From the NCBI RefSeq assembly GCF_030440575.1, contig NZ_CP047189.1, forward strand, positions 434,001-498,000: 64,000 bases of DNA, in the 5' to 3' direction. This DNA comes from Corynebacterium ciconiae DSM 44920. Its GTDB lineage: Bacteria; Actinomycetota; Actinomycetes; Mycobacteriales; Mycobacteriaceae. The position numbers were made by a program, and so were the translations under genes. Numbering within the stretch: the stretch's first letter is position 1; every line of letters starts with the position of its first letter. The notes beneath the pieces were generated by a model. The model had not been told where the DNA came from, did not search any database, and was given only the letters and a program-made list of their open reading frames with translations. This document shows positions 59,455 through 64,000 of this stretch, one piece after another.

Positions 59455-60153
59455 TTACACCACCACCAAACGGCCGTCGACTTCGGCGACCGTCACCTTG
59501 GTTCCATAGAGTTCACTGAGCGTGTCCGAGCGCATCACCTCGGAGATCGTGCCGAGAATATGGCCCTTGGGGCCGATATAAAGCACGCGATCGGTCACCG
59601 ACAGGATCGGGTTAATCGAGTGGGTCACAAACACCACCGCCATGCCCGCACGTCGCCGCTCATCAAGCCGGCGCACCGTGTCCGTGGCGGCGCGAAAATC
59701 GAGGGAAAGCAAGGGTTCATCGCAGAGCAACAGCTCCGGCTCGCCGCCGAAGGCCTGTGCTTGCCGGATGAGTTGCTGTTGCCCGCCGGAGAGCCGGCCC
59801 ACTCGCTGCGAGCCAAAGCCGCTGGCCCCCACCATGGCGAGGAGCTCATCCACTTGGCCGGAGCGGGGGCGGCGTTTTCGAAGCACCCCGTGCGCCAAGG
59901 ACAGTGACACCAGATCACGTGCGCGCAGAGGAAGTTCTGGGTCGAACATGCGCTGCTGGGGGATATAGCCGATCCTGTCCGTGGCGGACATCGCCCCAGA
60001 AGAAAGTGCGCGGTTGCCCATGATGGCGTGGAGCAGGGTGGATTTGCCCACGCCATTGGGGCCTAAGACGGCAAGAAACTCCCCCGGCTCGAGCTCGAGT
60101 GAGAGATCGTGCCATAGGGGAGTCACTGCCGCGCGTGTCAGCGAGAGAATCAT
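59455..60153 (-). CDS. znuC: Zinc/manganese ABC transporter ATP-binding protein
   Basis: ATG 60153 gives 232 residues; an in-frame GTG at 60186 is the alternative. Walker A GPNGVGKST, Q-loop YIPQQRMF, signature RLSGGQQQLIRQA, Walker B LLLCDEP and H-loop FVTHSIN are all present. It powers metal uptake with the permease. It lies 109 bp from the binding-protein gene on the same strand. Confidence 0.92.
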   Translation of the reverse strand: MILSLTRAAVTPLWHDLSLELEPGEFLAVLGPNGVGKSTLLHAIMGNRALSSGAMSATDRIGYIPQQRMFDPELPLRARDLVSLSLAHGVLRKRRPRSGQVDELLAMVGASGFGSQRVGRLSGGQQQLIRQAQAFGGEPELLLCDEPLLSLDFRAATDTVRRLDERRRAGMAVVFVTHSINPILSVTDRVLYIGPKGHILGTISEVMRSDTLSELYGTKVTVAEVDGRLVVV

Positions 60154-60262
60154 TGCTGCAATTCTAGCCTTCTCACCCGCCGCCACTCAGGGAAGCATCA
60201 GCATTCTCTGGGCAGCGGCGGGCGGGCGTTGAGGTAGGTAGTAGGAAGTGGGCGAGCCGAGG

Positions 60263-61432
60263 CTAGTTTTCAACCTGTGCGGCCTTGTCCTTGAGCTCCT
60301 TGACGATGTCATCGAAGAAGTCAAAGAAATTCTGGCCCTTGGCCGGGGTCTCGGTGATCTCAACCACCGGAATGTCCTTGTCCTTAGCGGCATCGCGCAG
60401 GCGCTCGGTGTACTCAGAGGAAGTCTCCGGGGTATCCACCATCAGCTCCACCTCGCCATCGTTCACGCTCTCCAGTGCCGCGGCGAGCGCCGAGGCGGAG
60501 GGCTCCGAGTGGTTCAGGGTGGCCTTGCGGTACTCCTCCGGTGTCACGTCGTGGAACTCGGTGTGCAGGAACAGCTGGTCTGCAATCGGGTGGGTCTGCA
60601 GGAAGTGGATGTGCGGCAGCTCGTGTAGCTGCTCGTCCACGCTGTCCATACGCTTATCGACGCGACCCGCGTCCGCATCCACCTCTGGGTGGTCAGTGTC
60701 TAGGCGCTGGTCTAGGTCCTTTGCTACCTGCTTCACCAGCTCCGGGTTGAACCACGAGTGCTCGTTGTCCGCAGCGCCCTCGGCGTGCGAGTGAGAGTGG
60801 TCGTGTTCGGCCTCGTGATCGCCGTGGTCGTGGTCGTGATCGTGTTCGGCCTCGTGATCGCCGTGGTCGTGGTCGTGATCGTGTTCGGCCTCGTGATCGC
60901 CGTGGTCGTGGTCGTGATTGTGCTCGGCCTCGTGATCGCCGTGGTCGTGGTCGTGATTGTGCTCGGCCTCGTGATCGCCGTGGTCGTGGTCGTGATCGTG
61001 TTCAGCTTCATGATCGCCGTGGTCGTGGTCGTGATCGCCATGATCATGGTGATGCTCGGTGAGCGGCAGGGCGTGGATCACTTTCTCGTCGTTATCGAGG
61101 GCGCTGTAGAGCCAAGAGTCGTATCCGCCTCCGCCGACGATGATGTAATCGGCCTCTTCGACCTTCGCCATATCCGAAGCGGTCGGCTCGAAGGAGTGGG
61201 GGTCGATGCCATCGCCGTCAATGATCGGGGTGATGGTCACGGTGTCATCCTCCACCACTTCGTCGGCCACATCGGACCAGATGGAGGTGGAGGTGACGAT
61301 GTTAATGCTGTCAGCCTGGGGGCTGGACTCGGCCGAGGAGCCGGACTCGCCCGAGTCAGAGGCGGAGGAACATCCGGCGAAGGCAAGGGCACCGGCGGAA
61401 ACAATGCCGATGAGAGTTTTGGTGTGCTTCAT
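60263..61432 (-). CDS. znuA: Zinc-binding lipoprotein ZnuA with expanded His/Asp repeat
   Basis: ATG 61432 gives 389 residues with a lipobox AFAGC (Cys 21). The ZnuA/TroA fold starts at VTSTSIWSDVADEV; ligands are likely His of GIDPHSFEPT (H79), His of WFNPELV context or HIHFLQTHPIADQL, and Asp near the C-terminus. Between the first two structural blocks lies an exceptional His/Asp/Glu/Gly-rich insert (residues 127-216) with six identical-length repeats. Such loops bind extra zinc and may feed the high-affinity site. It is first gene of znuA-znuC-znuB, with a Zur-like palindrome upstream. Confidence 0.93.
   Translation of the reverse strand: MKHTKTLIGIVSAGALAFAGCSSASDSGESGSSAESSPQADSINIVTSTSIWSDVADEVVEDDTVTITPIIDGDGIDPHSFEPTASDMAKVEEADYIIVGGGGYDSWLYSALDNDEKVIHALPLTEHHHDHGDHDHDHGDHEAEHDHDHDHGDHEAEHNHDHDHGDHEAEHNHDHDHGDHEAEHDHDHDHGDHEAEHDHDHDHGDHEAEHDHSHSHAEGAADNEHSWFNPELVKQVAKDLDQRLDTDHPEVDADAGRVDKRMDSVDEQLHELPHIHFLQTHPIADQLFLHTEFHDVTPEEYRKATLNHSEPSASALAAALESVNDGEVELMVDTPETSSEYTERLRDAAKDKDIPVVEITETPAKGQNFFDFFDDIVKELKDKAAQVEN
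60652..60663 (-). repeat. Dispersed motif copy, within znuA
   Basis: The minus strand carries GCGTCGATAAGC, encoding RVDKR. This copy lacks the usual third G in front (CGCGTCG). Confidence 0.7.
60800..61033 (-). repeat. Six tandem 39-bp repeats encoding His/Asp-rich units in znuA
   Basis: The units encode HDHDHGDHEAEHD or HDHDHGDHEAEHN at residues 134-211, six copies in a row with only a few synonymous or D/N changes. It is an in-frame coding repeat, open to copy-number change. Confidence 0.95.
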
Positions 61433-61452
61433 ACTCAACAGTGAACGTGTAC

Positions 61453-61467
61453 TGAAAAACATTGTCA
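61453..61467 (-). promoter_or_regulatory. Candidate Zur box upstream of znuA
   Basis: TGAAAAACATTGTCA is an imperfect 15-bp palindrome 21-35 bp before the znuA start. It is similar in style to the A/T-rich Zur operators of C. glutamicum (TGAAAATCATTTTCA type). A further TGAAAATC half-site lies at 61480-61487, toward lacI. Confidence 0.5.
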
Positions 61468-61511
61468 AATGGAAATCACTGAAAATCTGCGGCGTGCTAG
61501 ATTTTTCTACT

Positions 61512-62648
61512 ATGGGCACCAACTCTCGCACGCGTAGCACTGGGCGCAGCACCAACGGCAGCAGAGGCACTTTGGCTTCCATTGCCGCGGAGCTTGGTGT
61601 TAGCCGCACCACCGTGTCGAATGCCTACAACCGTCCGGAACAGCTCTCCGAGGCATTGCGGGAGAAAATTCTGGCCACCGCTCGCCGCGTTGGCTACACC
61701 GGTCCTGATCCCACCGCCCGGTCCTTGCGGATGAAAAAGACCGGCAATGTGGGAGTGCTGCTCACCGAGCACCTACCCTATGCCTTCGAGGATTCCGCCT
61801 CGGTGGACTTTTTGGCAGGCTTGGCGGAATCCACGGTGGGCCGCGATGTGGCGCTTACCCTTGTTCCCTGCGGCCCTGAGACCAGCGAGGATAAGGATCT
61901 GGCCGCGGGGGTGGTCAACTCCAGCTCGGTTGATGGTTTCGTGGTGTACTCGGTGTCGGCCGCCGACCCCTATCTGCAGGCAGCCCGGCAGCGCGGCTTG
62001 CCGCTGGTGATCTGCGATCAGCCCGATAAATACGAAGGGCTGCCCTATGTGGGCATTAATGATTATGATGCCATCGCCCCCGCTGCACAGGCGCTTATCG
62101 ACGCCGGGCACCGCAACATCGGCATCCTCTGCATCCGTCTGGCCAATGTGCGTCACGATGGCTTCGTCGATGATAAGCGCCTTCATACGGCCACCATGAA
62201 TGTGCAGCAGGATCGAGTACGTGGCGCGCTCGATGTGCTCGCTACCGCCGGTATCGACCCAGCCACGGTGCCGATTGTGGAACGCCACATCAATGATCGA
62301 GAAAATAACGTCGATGCTGCCCGCGAGCTACTTACCTCGCACCCAGAGCTCACCGCGGTGTTGTGCACCACAGACTCCATGGCCATCGGGGTGTTAGAGT
62401 ACGCCCGCTCCTGCGGGCTGCGAGTGCCCGAGGACTTGTCGGTCACCGGCTTCGACGGCACCACCGTTGCGCTGCTGCGCAATCTCACCACCGTGATCCA
62501 GCCCAATAAGCGCAAGGGCACACTCACCGGAGAGCTGCTGAGCGCCGTGATCGACGCAGCTGAGGGAGGTCCAGAGCCAGAATCCACCTATGTACAGCTC
62601 GAGACCACCTTTAATGAAGGCTCCACCGTGGCACGGCCGCGGATATAG
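61512..62648 (+). CDS. LacI-family transcriptional regulator
   Basis: ATG 61512 gives 378 residues. After a Ser/Thr/Arg-rich N-terminus the LacI helix-turn-helix is at about 20-45 (TLASIAAELGVSRTTVSNAYNRPEQLSEALREKIL), then the periplasmic-binding-type effector domain (about 75-375) with DGFVVYSVSA, PLVICDQPD and VTGFDGTTVA. No ribosome site is visible and TAGATT lies nine bases before the ATG, so it may be leaderless. It diverges from znuA and converges on otsB; a sugar effector is likely but unidentified. Confidence 0.88.
   Translation: MGTNSRTRSTGRSTNGSRGTLASIAAELGVSRTTVSNAYNRPEQLSEALREKILATARRVGYTGPDPTARSLRMKKTGNVGVLLTEHLPYAFEDSASVDFLAGLAESTVGRDVALTLVPCGPETSEDKDLAAGVVNSSSVDGFVVYSVSAADPYLQAARQRGLPLVICDQPDKYEGLPYVGINDYDAIAPAAQALIDAGHRNIGILCIRLANVRHDGFVDDKRLHTATMNVQQDRVRGALDVLATAGIDPATVPIVERHINDRENNVDAARELLTSHPELTAVLCTTDSMAIGVLEYARSCGLRVPEDLSVTGFDGTTVALLRNLTTVIQPNKRKGTLTGELLSAVIDAAEGGPEPESTYVQLETTFNEGSTVARPRI
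62093..62104 (-). repeat. Dispersed motif copy, within the lacI-family gene
   Basis: The plus strand reads GCTTATCGACGC, encoding ALIDA. Confidence 0.7.
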
Positions 62649-62656
62649 ACAGCGAA

Positions 62657-62668
62657 GCGTCGATAAGC
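62657..62668 (+). repeat. Dispersed motif copy, intergenic (lacI-otsB)
   Basis: Exact GCGTCGATAAGC nine bases after the lacI-family stop, inside a 29-bp convergent gap. Confidence 0.75.
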
Positions 62669-62677
62669 TGCTGGGCC

Positions 62678-63439
62678 TTATTTATAGTCGCGGCGAGCCT
62701 CGTAGAGGGCAGTAAACATCTCCGCCACGGCTTCGAGGTCATCGTCAATGCTTAGGTGCGCCGCCGTCTGCCCAGGGCCCACCTTCACGCCCAAGTCGTA
62801 ATCGCCGAGCGCGCGGAATCCATCCTCGTCGGTCACGTCATCGCCGGCAAAAACCACGCAGTCGCAATTGAGTTGCTCACGCACCGCGTCGATCCACGTC
62901 CCCTTGGTGATGTCCAGCATCGCCAACTCCAGGATGTTCTTACCGACCTTGACTATCACGTCCTCGCCCGCCAGCGCTTCGCGGGCGCGGGCCAGTGCAA
63001 CGTTGCGCTGATCGGGGTTGTTCATGCGGCGCACGTGAAACACCCGGTGGAAGGGCTTGTGCTCCACATAGGAGCCGGGAAAGTCTTCGGCCACAGCCTC
63101 GAGGGCGGCGGTGCACCGCTGCAGCACGGCCACCTGCTCATCGCTCAGCGTTACTGGGGAAGAAGAGGATTCCGCCCCGTGCGATCCCACCAGCATGATG
63201 GGGGCGTTAAGCTCCACAAGCGAGGTGAGATTCTCAAGGTCACGGCCGGACAAAATAGCCACGAAAGTATTGGGCAGCAAGGCGAGCTCTTCGAGAGCGT
63301 GCATGGTGCGCTCATTGATGGGCACCTGGGTGGGATCGTCGGCGAACCCGGCGATGGTGCCGTCGAAGTCAGAAACCACCAACAGCTTGATGCTCTTGGC
63401 GGCGTCGATAATGCGGTCGGTCATGCTGCTCATAGCCAT
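62678..63439 (-). CDS. otsB: Trehalose-6-phosphate phosphatase OtsB
   Basis: This HAD-superfamily phosphatase of about 253 residues removes phosphate from trehalose 6-phosphate. Motif 1 is DFDGTIAGF (nucleophile Asp and acid Asp), motif 2 LSGRD, and the C-terminal GDDVTDEDGF is motif 4. Several in-frame starts (GTG 63445; ATG 63439, 63433, 63424) compete; GGGTGG lies just upstream. Trehalose feeds trehalose-mycolate and osmoprotection in corynebacteria. Confidence 0.93.
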   Translation of the reverse strand: MAMSSMTDRIIDAAKSIKLLVVSDFDGTIAGFADDPTQVPINERTMHALEELALLPNTFVAILSGRDLENLTSLVELNAPIMLVGSHGAESSSSPVTLSDEQVAVLQRCTAALEAVAEDFPGSYVEHKPFHRVFHVRRMNNPDQRNVALARAREALAGEDVIVKVGKNILELAMLDITKGTWIDAVREQLNCDCVVFAGDDVTDEDGFRALGDYDLGVKVGPGQTAAHLSIDDDLEAVAEMFTALYEARRDYK

Positions 63440-63492
63440 AGCCACCCAGTGTATCCGCTCACGGCGGGCAGCACACCCCAGCCGAGGTGCGG

Positions 63493-63963
63493 CTAGAGGG
63501 CGGAAACGAGGCGCAGCGCGGGGGCGTCGATGTCCTCCTCCGCTGAACGCAGCACTAGGCTATTCTCCTTCAGATCTACATCCAGCTCGCTGTTAAGCAA
63601 AGAGACGATGTGCTCATGAAAATACTGTGCAGCGCCCTCGCAGTGGGGCTCGTCGATGCGCAGATGCTCGAAGCGAAGCTGGGTGGCGTCGGCGGAGGTC
63701 GAGCCCTCGCCGTCGCGGGTGTAGTGCACCTCGGCTTGGAAAGGAGCACAGCCAGTATCGCCTGCCATGGTGTGCTCGCCGAGAGCCAGCACCGCCTTGC
63801 CGGCGATGGAATCCGGCAATTGGGAAGGCGAATCCGGCTGGGTGTAGACATCAGTGATGTACCAGGCGGGGCCAGTGAGTGGGTTGGGTTCGGGCTGCTG
63901 AGAACCGCAGGCGGTCAGCAGCGCGAGTGTAGACGTCACGGCTAGGGCCGCACGCAGGCGCAT
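63493..63963 (-). CDS. Small lipoprotein of unknown function in the ots cluster
   Basis: ATG 63963 gives 156 residues with a lipobox LLTACG. The mature domain (about 28-156) contains GPAWYITDVYTQPDS, GDTGCAPFQAEV and IDEPHCEGAAQYFHEH; the two Cys could form a disulfide. It resembles the hypothetical protein found between otsA and otsB in C. glutamicum. Its start overlaps the stop of the upstream gene (TGATG), and otsB follows 53 bp after its stop, so the three probably form one operon. Confidence 0.8.
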   Translation of the reverse strand: MRLRAALAVTSTLALLTACGSQQPEPNPLTGPAWYITDVYTQPDSPSQLPDSIAGKAVLALGEHTMAGDTGCAPFQAEVHYTRDGEGSTSADATQLRFEHLRIDEPHCEGAAQYFHEHIVSLLNSELDVDLKENSLVLRSAEEDIDAPALRLVSAL

Positions 63964-64000
63964 CACTGCTCACCCCCAGCCTGGGTGTCGAGGGCGGAGA
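63963..64000 (-). CDS. 3' end of an upstream gene, probably otsA
   Basis: An open frame reading SALDTQAGGEQ-stop ends at 63963, overlapping the lipoprotein start by one base of each codon (TGATG). The identity as trehalose-6-phosphate synthase is inferred from the C. glutamicum gene order only. Confidence 0.4.
   Translation of the reverse strand, partial: SALDTQAGGEQ

Noticed and set aside
60733..61444. Long open frames of Thr/Ile or Val repeats over the znuA His/Asp region, and a possible CRISPR-like array
   Set aside because: The 39-bp repeats are contiguous with no unique spacers and stay in frame with znuA; the other frames only reflect the repeat.

Overview
The window comes from a high-GC actinobacterium, almost certainly a Corynebacterium. 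Evidence for this is the groES-groEL1-whiB3-sigD-rsdA-DUF5319-guaB-guaB3 order, the mutY/bca/radA/lpqE/carD/ispD/ispF/cysS/rlmB order, haem uptake by HtaA-domain proteins with HmuTUV and HmuO, DtxR-type iron boxes, and an otsB/LacI/znu neighbourhood. No rRNA, tRNA, CRISPR array, integrase or transposase was seen. The species cannot be named from the sequence.

Layout. 0-9 kb: the end of a GltS-like symporter, then the CIRCE-controlled chaperonin operon, a WhiB regulator, SigD with its anti-sigma factor, and two IMP dehydrogenase family genes. 9-18 kb: an LssY-domain membrane protein, a secreted lipase, lysyl-tRNA synthetase, and a translationally coupled pair made of an esterase and an aminoacyl-phosphatidylglycerol synthase. 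18-25 kb: a nucleoside salvage cluster (SorC/DeoR regulator, nupC, cdd, deoA, deoC, phosphosugar mutase) around one divergent control region. 25-30.7 kb: a GuaB1-type GMP reductase, haem oxygenase, clpC and a 56-residue DUF4236 gene.

30.9-40.8 kb is a haem-acquisition island. It holds htaA-hmuT plus an LAXTG-anchored HtaA protein, an unusual HtaA/propeller-like/LAXTG fusion, a small membrane protein beneath a DtxR-like box, and hmuUV. HtaA-domain proteins would capture haem at the surface, HmuT would take it up at the membrane, HmuUV would import it, and HmuO (26.7 kb) would open the ring to release iron. DtxR-like boxes lie upstream of the separate units.

40.9-50.4 kb: housekeeping genes (mutY, bca, radA, lpqE, carD, ispDF, cysS, rlmB). 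At 50.36-53.16 kb a lower-GC insert with an EamA transporter and a MocR regulator sits between two 119-bp direct copies of the rlmB 3' end plus its terminator. 53.3-56.7 kb: a two-gene ABC exporter whose two ATPase halves have lost complementary motifs. 56.8-64 kb: an MFS symporter, a zinc ABC system whose binding protein carries six 39-bp His/Asp repeats, a LacI regulator, otsB, a lipoprotein and the last codons of a further gene (probably otsA).

Across the window a 12-bp word, GCGTCGAYAAGC, occurs 12 times in both orientations, in genes and between them. In several copies it extends to CGAGGNGGCGTCGAYAAGC. No annotated feature explains it.
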